Source: Xylanimonas allomyrinae
Lineage (GTDB): Bacteria; Actinomycetota; Actinomycetes; Actinomycetales; Cellulomonadaceae
Direction of reading: 5' to 3'
DNA: 64,000 nt
Assembly (NCBI RefSeq): GCF_004135345.1
Contig: NZ_CP035495.1
Coordinates: 1-64,000 of the forward strand
Under the pieces are notes generated by a model. The model saw only the letters and a list, made by a program, of their open reading frames with translations, searched no databases and was not told where the DNA came from. Both the position numbers and the translations under genes were made by a program. Positions 55,832-64,000 of the stretch are shown in pieces (positions within the stretch are counted from its first letter, which is position 1; the number at the start of each line of letters is the position of its first letter).

Positions 55832-56727
55832 TCAGGCGTCGCGCTTCTTGAGCATGACGGCGGCGGCCGCGACCACGATCAGCGTGTAGGCGCACAGCAG
55901 GCCGAAGCCGGGCCACGCGTCGAACAGCGGCAGGGCGCTGGAGGGGCCGCCGCTCGCGCCCCCGGGGCGCTGCCAGAGGTGAACGCGGTGATGATCCGCT
56001 CGCCGGCAGCGCTCGGCAGCCACTTGTTGATGTGCTCGGCCCAGGCTGCGCCCGTCGCACCGGCGATCGTCCCGATGATGGTCGGCACCAGGAAGAACAG
56101 TGCGACCACCGTCACGATGGCGCCGGGCGTGTTGCGCAGCAGCGCGCCGACGGCGAGAGCGAACAGAGCGACCACCGTCGCGTACAGCGGCGCGCCGAGC
56201 AGCGAGCGCACCTGCTCGCCGTCCGAGAGGTCCACGGAGATGTCGTGCGACGACAGGATCGGGTGGGTGACGAGGTAGGCGATCGCCGTCGAGACGGCGA
56301 TGACCACGAACGTCACCACGGCGACCACGGTGAGCTTGGCCCACAGCACGGGCAGGCGCGTGGGTGCCGCGGACAGGCTGGACCGGATCTGCCCCGTCGA
56401 GTACTCGCCCGTGATGGCGATCGCCCCGAGCGACGCGGCGACAAGAGCGCCGAACGAGTAGCCGGCGACGACGAACGTCGTCGGCGGGATGCCTCCCGCC
56501 TCGTCGGCCGCGGCCATGGCCTCGGGGTTGCCGCTCACGAAGCTCGTGAAGGCCAGCGAGAACAGCAGCGCGAAGCCCACCATGATGACGAAGGTGACGC
56601 CGAGAACCCACCACGTGGAGCGCAGGCTCCACAGCTTGCGCCACTCGGAGCGCAGCAGGCGCGGGAAGGTGACCTTGGTGCTCGCGTACGGCGACGTGAA
56701 CATGGGGGCGGTGGACACGGTGCTCAT
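55832..56727 (-). pseudogene. ABC exporter permease, frameshifted near the 3' end
   Basis: Six hydrophobic segments of an ABC-2-type permease (TFVIMVGFALLFSLAFTSFV, GALVAASLGAIAITGEYSTG, and others) are intact up to ERIITAFTSGSAPG. The natural end, SGGPSSALPLFDAWPGFGLL and AYTLIVVAAAAVMLKKRDA, lies in another frame. One extra base in the C5-G4 run at 55969-55977 joins them and gives a 298-residue protein. ATGA overlap with its ATPase gene upstream. Likely a real transporter with a sequencing error, or a recent mutation. Confidence 0.85.
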
Positions 56728-57701
56728 CGCGGGTCTCCCGTGGTCGTGGTGGGAACGGTGAGCGGCGCGGCGGTGTGACGCCCCGCGTGCGAGGGGTCCC
56801 CGGTGCGGTACTCGACCGAGTCGGCCGTCAGCGCCATGTAGGCCTCCTCGAGCGTCGACGCCACGGGCGTCAGCTCGTGCAGTGCGACGCCCGCGGTGAG
56901 CGCGAGCTCACCGATCGCGGCCGCATCGACGCCGGTGACGTCGAGCAGGTCGGCCTCGCCCGGTGTCTCGACGACGGCGCCCGCGCGGCGCAGCGCCTCG
57001 GCCAGCGCGTCGGCGCCGGGGGTGCGCACGCGCACCGAGCGGCGCGAGGCACCCTCGGTGAACTCCTTGACGGGCGAGTCGGCGAGGATGCGGCCCTTGC
57101 CGATGACGATGACGTGGTCGGCGGTGAGCGCGACCTCGCTCATGAGGTGCGACGACAGGAACACGGTGCGGCCCTGCGAGGCGAGGTAGCGGGCGAGGTT
57201 GCGCACCCACAGCACGCCCTCGGGGTCGAGACCGTTGACGGGCTCGTCGAGGATGAGCGTGCTCGGGTCGCCGAGCAGCGCGCTCGCGATGCCGAGCCGC
57301 TGGCCCATGCCGAGCGAGAACCCGCCCACGCGCTTGCTGGCCACCGACGTCAGCCCGGTGAGCTCGATGACCTCGCCGACGCGCGTCGCCGGGATGCCGT
57401 GCGTCGCGGCGAGCACGCGTAGGTGCTGCACCGCCGACCGGCCCGGATGGACCGCGCGCGCCTCGAGCAGGGCGCCGACCTGCGTGAGGGGCGACTTGTG
57501 CTGCGCGTATGGACGTCCGTTGACGGTCACCGAGCCTGAGGTGGGGCGGTCCAGCCCCATGATCATGCGCATCGTCGTCGACTTGCCGGCGCCGTTGGGC
57601 CCCAGGAAGCCGGTCACGATGCCGGGTCGGACGGTGAAGGTGATGTCGTCGACGGCGGTCTTGGGGCCGTAACGCTTGGTCAGGCCGTGTGCCTCGATCA
57701 T
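56724..57701 (-). CDS. ABC exporter ATP-binding protein
   Basis: 325 residues. Walker A GPNGAGKST near 35-43, signature FSLGMGQRLGIASALL and Walker B LILDEPVNGLDPEG are intact, of the BcrA/NatA type that pairs with ABC-2 permeases. A 70-residue C-terminal extension ends Thr-rich. The ATG at 57701 gives the conserved MIEAHGLTKRYGPKTA start; an upstream codon would add 19 non-conserved residues. It overlaps the permease by ATGA. GTGTT...AACAC (57741-57758) upstream may be an operator. Substrate unknown; bacitracin- or antibiotic-export relatives exist. Confidence 0.93.
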   Translation of the reverse strand: MIEAHGLTKRYGPKTAVDDITFTVRPGIVTGFLGPNGAGKSTTMRMIMGLDRPTSGSVTVNGRPYAQHKSPLTQVGALLEARAVHPGRSAVQHLRVLAATHGIPATRVGEVIELTGLTSVASKRVGGFSLGMGQRLGIASALLGDPSTLILDEPVNGLDPEGVLWVRNLARYLASQGRTVFLSSHLMSEVALTADHVIVIGKGRILADSPVKEFTEGASRRSVRVRTPGADALAEALRRAGAVVETPGEADLLDVTGVDAAAIGELALTAGVALHELTPVASTLEEAYMALTADSVEYRTGDPSHAGRHTAAPLTVPTTTTGDPR

Positions 57702-57776
57702 GGGGTGAGCGTATGTTGCCGCGTGGCATGGCGACACAGGGTGTTCACCGATTAACACCCCGATTGTCCGACATCC

Positions 57777-57836
57777 GAGGACACCGAGTTCGAGGACACC
57801 GAGTTCGAGGACACCGAGTTCGAGGACACCGAGGAC
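57777..57836 (+). repeat. 15-bp tandem minisatellite
   Basis: GAGGACACCGAGTTC occurs three times in perfect tandem, followed by GAGGACACCGAGGAC. It lies in the gap between the ABC ATPase gene and the BAX-inhibitor gene, upstream of both starts. It is in-frame on plus as Glu-Asp-Thr-Glu-Phe, but no gene is evident. Confidence 0.92.
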
Positions 57837-57952
57837 GTGGCGCCTGCGACGACGAGCAGGGATGATGGGAACCGCCCGGGCCCCCGGCGCGTTGGCACAG
57901 GGGACAGGGCGGCAGACGCATGGCCCGGACCGGGCCGGACCAGGAGGAGCTT

Positions 57953-58857
57953 GTGAGCAACCCCTACTTCTCGAACAGTGCGGTCTTCGGTGAGCCTCGG
58001 CGCACCGGGCGCCGCGGGGGCGTCGGCACCGCGCAGCCGCCGCGTCCTGGCGCGGCGGAGCCGGTGCAGTACGGGCAGCAGTACGGGCAGACGGCCTACC
58101 AGGCCGGCACGTACGGCACCCAGGCGGCCGATGCCGCCTCGCTGGAGAACCTGTACAACGCCCCGTCGGCGACGACGGCGGACACCAAGCGCCTGACGTA
58201 CGACGACGTCATCATCAAGACCGGCGGGCTGCTCGCCCTGCTCGTGGTGGTCGCGGCGGCGACGTGGCAGCTCGCCCCGGCGATCTGGCCGCTCGGGATG
58301 ATCGTCGGGCTGGTGCTCGGCCTGGTCAACTCCTTCAAGAAGAACCCGAGCCCGGTGCTCATCACGCTCTACACGCTCGCACAGGGCGTGTTCCTCGGCG
58401 GCATCTCGTTCGCGTTCGAGAACTTCGGCGTGGTCGGCGGGCAGCCCGTCCAGGGCCTGGTCATCCAGGCCGTCCTCGCCACGATGGTCACCTTCGCGGC
58501 CGCGCTGTTCCTCTACAAGTCCGGGCGTGTCCGCGTGACGCCCAAGTTCCAGCGCTGGCTGATGATCGCCCTCGTCGGGTTCCTGGCGTTCCAGCTCATC
58601 AACCTCGTGCTCGTGTGGACCGGCGTGCTCTCGGGCGCGGGCGCTCGCGGGGCGGGCTCGGCGTCGTCGTCGGGCTCGTGGCGGTGGGCCTGGCCGCGGC
58701 CTCGCTGATCGTCGACTTCGACTCGATCAAGCGCGGTGTCGACCAGGGCGTGCCGGCGAAGTTCGCGTGGGCGGCGGCGTTCGGGCTGATGGTCACGCTC
58801 ATCTGGATGTACCTGGAGTTCCTGCGGCTGCTGGCGATCCTGCAGGGCCGGGACTGA
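57953..58857 (+). pseudogene. BAX inhibitor-1 / YccA family membrane protein, frameshifted
   Basis: Seven-helix BI-1 family protein, 301 residues if one base is restored. The N-terminal tail is Gln/Tyr/Thr-rich. Helices include GGLLALLVVVAAATWQLAPA and ALVGFLAFQLINLVLVWTGV. The last two helices (GLVAVGLAAASLIVDFDSIK and FAWAAAFGLMVTLIWMYLEF) are in another frame after a G4 run at 58649-58652. GTG start with AGGAGG at five bases. BI-1 proteins are thought to be ion channels or stress-related; here function is unknown. The break may be artefactual. Confidence 0.85.
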
Positions 58858-58864
58858 CGCCGGG

Positions 58865-58899
58865 GGCAGGAGGGGCGCGGCAGCCGCGGCCCTCCTGCC
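58865..58899 (+). terminator. Hairpin terminator after the BI-1 gene
   Basis: GGCAGGAGGG(G)CGCGG at 58865-58880 pairs with CCGCGGCCCTCCTGCC at 58884-58899 with one mismatch; loop CAG. Confidence 0.72.
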
Positions 58900-58922
58900 T
58901 CGCCATGGGGCAGGATGACCCC

Positions 58923-60329
58923 ATGCGCTACGCCACCCACGTGTCCGACCTGGTAGGCCACACCCCCCTGGTCAAGCTCAACACCGTGACCGCGGGCCTG
59001 TCGGCGACGATCCTCGCCAAGGTCGAGTACCTCAACCCCGGCGGCTCCGTGAAGGACCGCATCGCGCTGAAGATGATCGAGGCCGCCGAGGCGTCGGGAG
59101 AGCTCAAGCCCGGCGGCACGATCGTCGAGCCGACGTCGGGCAACACCGGCGTCGGGCTCGCGCTCGTGGCGCAGCGCAAGGGCTACCAGTGCGTGTTCGT
59201 GTGCCCCGACAAGGTCAGCAAGGACAAGCGCGACGTGCTCGCCGCCTACGGGGCACGCGTCGTCGTGACCCCGACGGCGGTCGCCCCCGAGGACCCGAAC
59301 TCGTACTACTCGGTCAGCGACCGGCTCCTGCGGGAGATCCCGGGGGCGTGGAAGCCCAACCAGTACGCCAACCCGAACGGGCCCGCCTCGCACTACGAGT
59401 CGACGGGGCCGGAGATCTGGGCGGACACCGACGGACGCGTGACGCACTTCGTCGCAGGGGTCGGCACGGGCGGGACCATCACCGGCACGGGCCGGTACCT
59501 GCACGACGCGTCCGCGGCGCGCGCGGACGAAGACGGCGGACGGGTGCGCGTCGTCGGCGTCGACCCGGCCGGCTCGGTCTACTCGGGCGGCGACGGGCGG
59601 CCCTACCTCGTCGAGGGTGTGGGCGAGGACTTCTGGCCGGCGGCCTACGACCCGGCCGTGCCCGACGAGATCATCGCCGTCACCGACGCCGACTCGTTTG
59701 CCATGACCCGGCGGCTCGCGAAGGAGGAGGCGCTGCTGGTCGGCGGCTCGTGCGGCATGGCCGTGACGGCCGCGCTGCGCCTGGCTCGGCGCCTCGAGGA
59801 CGAGGACCCGCAGGCCGCAGCGAAGGCCGTCATCGTCGTCCTGCTGCCCGACTCCGGGCGCGGCTACATGTCGAAGATCTTCGACGACGCCTGGATGCGT
59901 TCCTACGGGTTCCTCGACGCGTCGCAGGGCGTGACCGCCGGTGACGTGCTGCGCTCGAAGGCGGGCGACCTGCCCCAGCTCGTCCACGCGCACCCGACGG
60001 ACACCGTGCACGACGCCATCGAGATGCTGCGCGAGTACGGCGTGTCCCAGATGCCCGTCGTCGTGGCAGAGCCGCCCGTCAAGATCGGTGAGGTGGCGGG
60101 CTCGCTCACCGAGCGCACGCTGCTCGACCTCGTGTTCAGCGGCAAGGCCGGGCTCGCGGACCCGGTGAGCGCCCACATGGAGGAACGGTTCCCGCAGGTC
60201 GGTGCGGGCGAGGGCATCGAAGCGGTCCGTGACGCCCTGCACGGCGCGGACGCGCTGCTCGTGGTCGAGGACGGCAACCCGGTGGGCGTGCTGACGCGGC
60301 ACGACCTGCTGGGGTACCTGGCCCGCTGA
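58923..60329 (+). CDS. Cystathionine beta-synthase
   Basis: 468 residues. Condenses serine and homocysteine to cystathionine with PLP. Lys44 in GGSVKDRIALKM holds PLP, TSGNTGVGLALVA is the substrate loop and GVGTGGTITGTGRYL binds the PLP phosphate. Two CBS domains occupy about residues 335-468 (TAGDVLRSKAGDLPQLVHAH and VLTRHDLLGYLAR). The ATG at 58923 begins MRYATHVSDLVGHTPLV; AGGA lies eight bases upstream. The actinobacterial CBS-domain form, rather than plain cysteine synthase, is indicated by the tail. Stands alone between hairpins. Confidence 0.94.
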   Translation: MRYATHVSDLVGHTPLVKLNTVTAGLSATILAKVEYLNPGGSVKDRIALKMIEAAEASGELKPGGTIVEPTSGNTGVGLALVAQRKGYQCVFVCPDKVSKDKRDVLAAYGARVVVTPTAVAPEDPNSYYSVSDRLLREIPGAWKPNQYANPNGPASHYESTGPEIWADTDGRVTHFVAGVGTGGTITGTGRYLHDASAARADEDGGRVRVVGVDPAGSVYSGGDGRPYLVEGVGEDFWPAAYDPAVPDEIIAVTDADSFAMTRRLAKEEALLVGGSCGMAVTAALRLARRLEDEDPQAAAKAVIVVLLPDSGRGYMSKIFDDAWMRSYGFLDASQGVTAGDVLRSKAGDLPQLVHAHPTDTVHDAIEMLREYGVSQMPVVVAEPPVKIGEVAGSLTERTLLDLVFSGKAGLADPVSAHMEERFPQVGAGEGIEAVRDALHGADALLVVEDGNPVGVLTRHDLLGYLAR

Positions 60330-60350
60330 GACGGCCGGGCTCGTGGCCCG

Positions 60351-61037
60351 TCAGTCGGTGTAGCTGCCCGTCGCGGGGGTGCCGTCGTAGTTGCCGGCGA
60401 GGCACAGGGCGTTGCGACTGCCCAGGGCCCAGGCGGTCTCGTTCGGGGTCGAGAACGTGATGCCGACCGTCTGGAGGTCGGTGCCGTCGGTGACGTAGGC
60501 GGAGATGGCGCTCGCGCAGAACGTGTCCGCCTGCGCCGACAGCGTGGCAGTGCCCGGGAAGTCGCCGGCCGGGAACGTCGTGATGGCGAACACCTCCCAG
60601 CGGTGCGGCCCGTCGCACGGAACGATGGCGGCCTTCTCGAGAGACGCGCCGTCAGCGATGTCGAAGCACTGCCCGACGGTGTCGGGTTCGGCGGCGATCC
60701 GATCGAGGTTGTCCTGGTGGCGAGCCACGGCCAGGCCGACCAGGGCGAGAGCGATGACCAGCCAGACGAAACCCAGGACGATTCCTGCGATCGTCATCCC
60801 GCGGCCCTTGCGGCCGGACTTCTTGACCCTGGACAGGCCGACGAACCCGAAGATGATCGCCAGCACGGAGGCCCCGGCAAGACCCAGCACGAGCGCGGCG
60901 ACGGCGAACCGGTCGGTTCCCTGCGCCGGCGCGGGACGGCCGACGGTGCCCGGCTCCGGCGTGGGCTCCGGCGTGGACTCCTGTGCGGGTGCAGGCTGCG
61001 GTGCCGGGCCTGAGGGGTTGATGCCGGGCGTCGTCAT
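60351..61037 (-). CDS. DUF4190 / septum-formation domain membrane protein
   Basis: 228 residues. A Pro/Glu/Thr-rich cytoplasmic N-terminus (about 50 residues) is followed by a DUF4190 pair of helices with GLSRVKKSGRKGRGMTIAGI between. An extracellular domain then has VGQCFDIADGASLEKAAIVP, CDGPHRWEVFAITTFPAGD and a final ALCLAG, the cysteine pattern of the actinobacterial septum-formation domain. Function is not established. It converges on the CBS gene with a 21-base gap and is divergent from FKBP. Related to the DUF4190 protein at 8768-9289. Confidence 0.85.
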   Translation of the reverse strand: MTTPGINPSGPAPQPAPAQESTPEPTPEPGTVGRPAPAQGTDRFAVAALVLGLAGASVLAIIFGFVGLSRVKKSGRKGRGMTIAGIVLGFVWLVIALALVGLAVARHQDNLDRIAAEPDTVGQCFDIADGASLEKAAIVPCDGPHRWEVFAITTFPAGDFPGTATLSAQADTFCASAISAYVTDGTDLQTVGITFSTPNETAWALGSRNALCLAGNYDGTPATGSYTD

Positions 61038-61217
61038 GAGTGCTCCATCGGGTCGCAGGATCGGGCGTGGCCCAGGGCACGAAGTTGATCGCGTGCGTGG
61101 TCGCCGGTCAAACGCGACGGCGCGGTTTGGCCAAGCGTCCCCTGCGCGACGCGGGCCGGCCGCGCCCGGTCCGCGTAGGCTTGCCCGGGCACATTCCCGA
61201 CCGTGAAGAGGTACCAC

Positions 61218-61619
61218 GTGACCACGCTCCCCAACGCCTCCGGCACCTTCGGCGACAAGCCGGAGCTCACGTTCCCCGAGGGCGGCGCACCGGCCGGCCT
61301 CCAGGTGCAGGTTCTCGCGGAGGGCACCGGGCCCGTCGTCGAGGCCGGGCGCACCATCGTCGTCAACTACCTCGGGCAGACGTGGGGCGGCCACGTCTTC
61401 GACAACTCGTACGACCGCGGCACGACCATCGACTTCCCGATCGGTGTCGGCGCCGTCATCGGCGGCTGGGACAAGGGCCTGGTCGGACGCAACGTGGGTG
61501 ACCGCGTGCTGCTGTCGGTGCCGCCGGAGCACGGCTACGGCTCGCGCGGCGTGCCGCAGGCCGGCATCGGCGGGTCGGACACCCTGGTCTTCGTGGTGGA
61601 CGTGGTCGGCGTCCGCTGA
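61218..61619 (+). CDS. FKBP-type peptidyl-prolyl isomerase
   Basis: 133 residues, a single FKBP domain without signal peptide, so cytoplasmic. Active-site residues are visible in TIVVNYLGQTWGGHVFDNSY (Tyr, Asp/Asn), FPIGVGAVIGGWDKGLVGRN (Val, Ile, Trp) and VPPEHGYGSRGVP (Tyr). The GTG at 61218 has GAGG at six bases and gives the usual TTLPNASGTFGDKP start; a GTG 15 bases earlier lacks a ribosome site. A strong terminator follows. Confidence 0.94.
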   Translation: MTTLPNASGTFGDKPELTFPEGGAPAGLQVQVLAEGTGPVVEAGRTIVVNYLGQTWGGHVFDNSYDRGTTIDFPIGVGAVIGGWDKGLVGRNVGDRVLLSVPPEHGYGSRGVPQAGIGGSDTLVFVVDVVGVR

Positions 61620-61633
61620 CCTCGCCGCACGAC

Positions 61634-61678
61634 GCCGCGGCGCCGGTGACCTCCATGGTCACCGGCGCCGCGGCTTTT
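61634..61678. terminator. Classical intrinsic terminator between convergent genes
   Basis: A perfect 18-bp stem (61634-61651 with 61657-61674, starting GCCGCGGCGC), 5-base loop and TTTT at 61675-61678. The only hairpin in the window with a proper T-run. Serves FKBP and probably uxuA. Confidence 0.95.
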
Positions 61679-61703
61679 CGTGCGCTCTGCGCTCGTGCCG
61701 GGC

Positions 61704-62825
61704 TCAGCCCTCGTAGCGGACGGCGTCCCAGACGCCCAGAAGGTACTGGATGCCCAGCGCACGGTCGTACAGCCCGTAGCCGGGGCGGGGGGTGTTCCCG
61801 CGGTTCTCGTCCCACAGGTGACGGCCGTGGTCGGGGCGGATGTACCCGGTGTACCCAGCCTCGGCGTAGGCCCTCATGATGCCGACCGTGTCGATCGAGC
61901 CTTCGCACGCCCGGTGGGCGACCTCGGTGAAGTCCCCGTTGGGGAAGTGCTTGATGTTGCGCACGTGGCTGAAGTGGATGCGGTCCATGAACGTCCTGAC
62001 CGCGTCGACCGGGTCGGAGTCGGGGTTCGACCCGAACGATCCGAGGCACAGCGTCAGGCCGTTGTAGGGGGACTCGTTGAGCGACAGGACGCGAGCCAGG
62101 TCGGCCTTGCGCGAGACGACGCGCGGCCAGCCGAAGATGTCGAACGCCGGGTCGTCGGGGTGGACGCCGAGCTTGACGTCGAACTCCTCGCACGTGGGGA
62201 TCACCGCGTCGAGGAAGTACTTGTAGCTGGCGTACATGTCCTCGCGTGTGACGCCGACGTACGCCTCCTTGAGCTCCTGGAACGACGCGAGCCGCTCGGG
62301 CTCCCACCCGGGCAGCGTGAGCCCGCCGTCGTCGAGGTTCATCGAGGCGATGAGCGTCTCGGGCGTGAGCCGGTCGACGACGGCCTTCTCGTAGAACAGT
62401 GCCGTGGAGCCGTCGGGGAGCGGGTGGAACATGTCGGTGCGCAGCCAGTCGAACACCGGCATGAAGTTGTAGCAGACGACCTTGACCCCGGCCCGGCCCA
62501 GGCGCTCGATCGTGAGGCGGTAGTTCTCGATCGCCTCGTCGCGGGTCATCCCGAGCACGGTCTTGCCGAGCTTGATCGACTCGTGCACGTTGACCGACTC
62601 GACGACGTCGGCGCGGAACGTCTTGGTGATGCCCTGGGTTCGGTGCGCCGCGGTCAGGCGCTCGATGTGGGCGATCTCGGCGGCGATCTCGCCCTCCTGC
62701 CACACGTCGCCTGCCTGCTTGTAGTGCAGTGACCACACGATCGTCTCGACGCCCGGAATCTGCCGGATGTCGTCCAGTGCGACCGTGTCGTTGCCCTCGC
62801 CGTACCAGCGGAAGCCCATCTTCAT
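61704..62825 (-). CDS. uxuA: Mannonate dehydratase
   Basis: 373 residues. Dehydrates D-mannonate to 2-keto-3-deoxygluconate in glucuronate catabolism. The TIM-barrel start MKMGFRWYGEGNDTVALDDI, the metal-binding His in KLGVHPDDPAFDI, LCLGSFGSNP and the HFSHVRNIKHF region match UxuA. The ATG at 62825 starts at the conserved residues; the second Met is two codons on. The fructuronate reductase gene ends 25 bases upstream on the same strand, so they are one operon. The pathway would use the glucuronic acid side groups of xylan released after xylanase action. Confidence 0.94.
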   Translation of the reverse strand: MKMGFRWYGEGNDTVALDDIRQIPGVETIVWSLHYKQAGDVWQEGEIAAEIAHIERLTAAHRTQGITKTFRADVVESVNVHESIKLGKTVLGMTRDEAIENYRLTIERLGRAGVKVVCYNFMPVFDWLRTDMFHPLPDGSTALFYEKAVVDRLTPETLIASMNLDDGGLTLPGWEPERLASFQELKEAYVGVTREDMYASYKYFLDAVIPTCEEFDVKLGVHPDDPAFDIFGWPRVVSRKADLARVLSLNESPYNGLTLCLGSFGSNPDSDPVDAVRTFMDRIHFSHVRNIKHFPNGDFTEVAHRACEGSIDTVGIMRAYAEAGYTGYIRPDHGRHLWDENRGNTPRPGYGLYDRALGIQYLLGVWDAVRYEG

Positions 62826-62850
62826 CGTCGTCGTCCCTCTCAGCTTCGGT

Positions 62851-64000
62851 TCACAGCAGGCCGTCGCCCGCGGCCGCGAGCGCGCGTGCGTGCTCGGTGA
62901 CGGCGGCCAGCAGGCCGGGGTGGGTCGCGGCGCTGTCGGGCAGCACCCCGGGGACGGCCAGCAGCGCACGCGCGACGCTCGCCGCGTCGTCGCCGGCGTC
63001 GGTCGCGGTGGCCGTCAGGGTGGCGGCACCGGCCGGGTCGCCCAGGTCGACGCCGTCGCGCACCGCGCGGCGGACGAACTCGCTCCACGCGGCCAGGCCG
63101 AATGCGATGCCCTGCGGCACGCGGCCGGCCTCCAGGTGGTGGCGCAGTGCGGCACCCCAGCGGAACGGGATCTTCTGGGTGCCGTCCGTCGAGACCTGGC
63201 GGGTGGTGTGGCCCGTGGCCGGGTTGGCGAACCGGTCGAGCAGGTCCCGGCCGTAGGCGGGCAGGTCGGCGCCCGCGGGCGGCGTCACCGACGGCAGCGC
63301 GTCGTCGAACAGGTAGGCGGAGGCGTGCTCGGCGATCTCGGGGGCGACGACGGCCTCGGCCATCGTCGCGTAGCCGAACAGCCGCCCGGCGTAGGCGATG
63401 AGGGAGTGGGTGCCGTTGAGCATGCGCAGCTTGGCCTCCTCCCAGCTGGTGACACCGTGCGCGTCGACGATCCGTGCGCCGGCCAGCTCCCATGCGGGGC
63501 GCGGGCCGATGAACGCGTCCTCGATCACCCACTGCCGGAACGGCTCGGCGCTGATCGCGGCGTCGTCGCGTGCGCCGAGGATCTCTTCGACGCGGTCGAG
63601 CGTCGCCGACGTGACGGCCGGGGTGATGCGATCGACCATCGAGCTCGGCCAGGTCGTGGACTCGTCGATCCAGGTGCGGAACGCGGCACCCTCGGGGCCG
63701 GGGGCCGCAGCGGCGACGAACTCGTCGGTCACCGCTTTGAGCACCTTGCCGTTGTGGGCCATGTTGTCGCAGCTCAGCACGGTGACGACGGGGCCGCCGG
63801 CGCGGAAGCGCGCGCCCAGGCCGCGCACGAGCAGGCCGACCGCGGTCGCGGCGGGTGCGGCGCCGTCGGTCGCGGGCGATCCGGTGGCGAGCTCGGCGGC
63901 GAACGCCTCGACGTCGGGGCGGGCCTGGTCGAGGTCGAGATGGCCCGCGCGCGTGCGGACGTAGCCCTTCTCGGTCACGGTCAACGTGATGACGTGGGTG
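62851..64000 (-). CDS. uxuB: Fructuronate reductase / mannitol dehydrogenase family, C-terminal part (cut by window edge)
   Basis: At least 383 codons of a long-chain polyol dehydrogenase; the N-terminal Rossmann part lies beyond the window, since family members have about 450-500 residues. Seen are VVTVLSCDNMAHNGKVLKAV (conserved SCDN), the catalytic Lys region in KLRMLNGTHSLIAYAG, and QKIPFRW with its conserved Lys. The last residue before the edge is in frame, so no real start is visible. Its position directly before uxuA argues for fructuronate to mannonate reduction rather than mannitol oxidation. Confidence 0.88.
   Translation of the reverse strand, partial: THVITLTVTEKGYVRTRAGHLDLDQARPDVEAFAAELATGSPATDGAAPAATAVGLLVRGLGARFRAGGPVVTVLSCDNMAHNGKVLKAVTDEFVAAAAPGPEGAAFRTWIDESTTWPSSMVDRITPAVTSATLDRVEEILGARDDAAISAEPFRQWVIEDAFIGPRPAWELAGARIVDAHGVTSWEEAKLRMLNGTHSLIAYAGRLFGYATMAEAVVAPEIAEHASAYLFDDALPSVTPPAGADLPAYGRDLLDRFANPATGHTTRQVSTDGTQKIPFRWGAALRHHLEAGRVPQGIAFGLAAWSEFVRRAVRDGVDLGDPAGAATLTATATDAGDDAASVARALLAVPGVLPDSAATHPGLLAAVTEHARALAAAGDGLL

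Noticed and set aside
58858-58922. Possible SAM or other riboswitch before cystathionine beta-synthase
   Set aside because: The gap is only 65 bases and is filled by a simple terminator hairpin.
60330-60350. Hairpin between CBS and DUF4190 genes
   Set aside because: Partial GACGGCCGGGC/GGCCCGTC pairing with bulges; too weak to call.

Overview
The window is very GC-rich actinobacterial chromosome. Gene order and content fit the order Micrococcales, probably a xylan-degrading member of the Cellulomonadaceae or Promicromonosporaceae. The pointers are tRNA-Gln/glmU/prs, rplY/pth, mfd, eno/ftsB-like/DUF501/ppx, a large modular GH10 xylanase and a uxuAB pair for glucuronate catabolism. GTG starts, 1 to 8 nt stop/start overlaps and long GC hairpins used as terminators occur throughout. 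No rRNA operon, CRISPR array, intact insertion sequence or prophage was seen.

Layout. 1-2.05 kb: a TetR regulator with an ABC exporter on the minus strand (permease cut by the window edge). 2.1-9.3 kb: tRNA-Gln, glmU, prs, an LPXTG wall protein, rplY, pth and a DUF4190 protein. 9.4-27.4 kb: an exopolysaccharide locus in two converging halves. The plus half has a flippase, two glycosyltransferases, a secreted PIG-L deacetylase with five galactose-binding-like domains (four nearly identical) and a third glycosyltransferase. The minus half has WecG/TagA, GT2, a GMC oxidoreductase, GT2, GT4, two Wzz-like proteins and an O-antigen ligase/polymerase. The genes overlap almost throughout, so each half looks like one translationally coupled operon. 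27.5-37.0 kb: a PAP2-like protein, mfd and the xylanase. 37.2-43.6 kb: a small membrane protein, a MacB-type ABC pair, eno, a divisome FtsB/DivIC-like protein, DUF501 and a methyltransferase. 43.7-45.6 kb: a MalY-type aminotransferase and its YheO-like regulator.

45.8-50.3 kb is a graveyard. A peptide-uptake operon has collapsed: the first codons of a binding protein are joined to the last codons of oppD, leaving oppF as an orphan. A degraded GntR gene and remnants of an ABC-2 exporter flank a lower-GC insert. That insert holds a broken calcium-repeat/metallopeptidase-like protein, a lipoprotein and a PH-domain membrane protein. 50.3-64 kb returns to housekeeping: ppx, a type II NADH dehydrogenase behind a DosR-like box, a small class I tRNA with a UAA anticodon, an MFS exporter, a serine hydrolase, an ABC exporter, a BAX-inhibitor-1 family protein, cystathionine beta-synthase, a DUF4190/septum-formation protein, FKBP, uxuA and uxuB.

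Four otherwise well-conserved genes (GMC oxidoreductase, YheO-like regulator, ABC permease, BAX inhibitor-1) each carry one apparent single-base deletion beside a run of at least four G or C. This may be a base-calling artefact rather than four real pseudogenes. All functions are inferred from motifs read by eye; no database search was possible.
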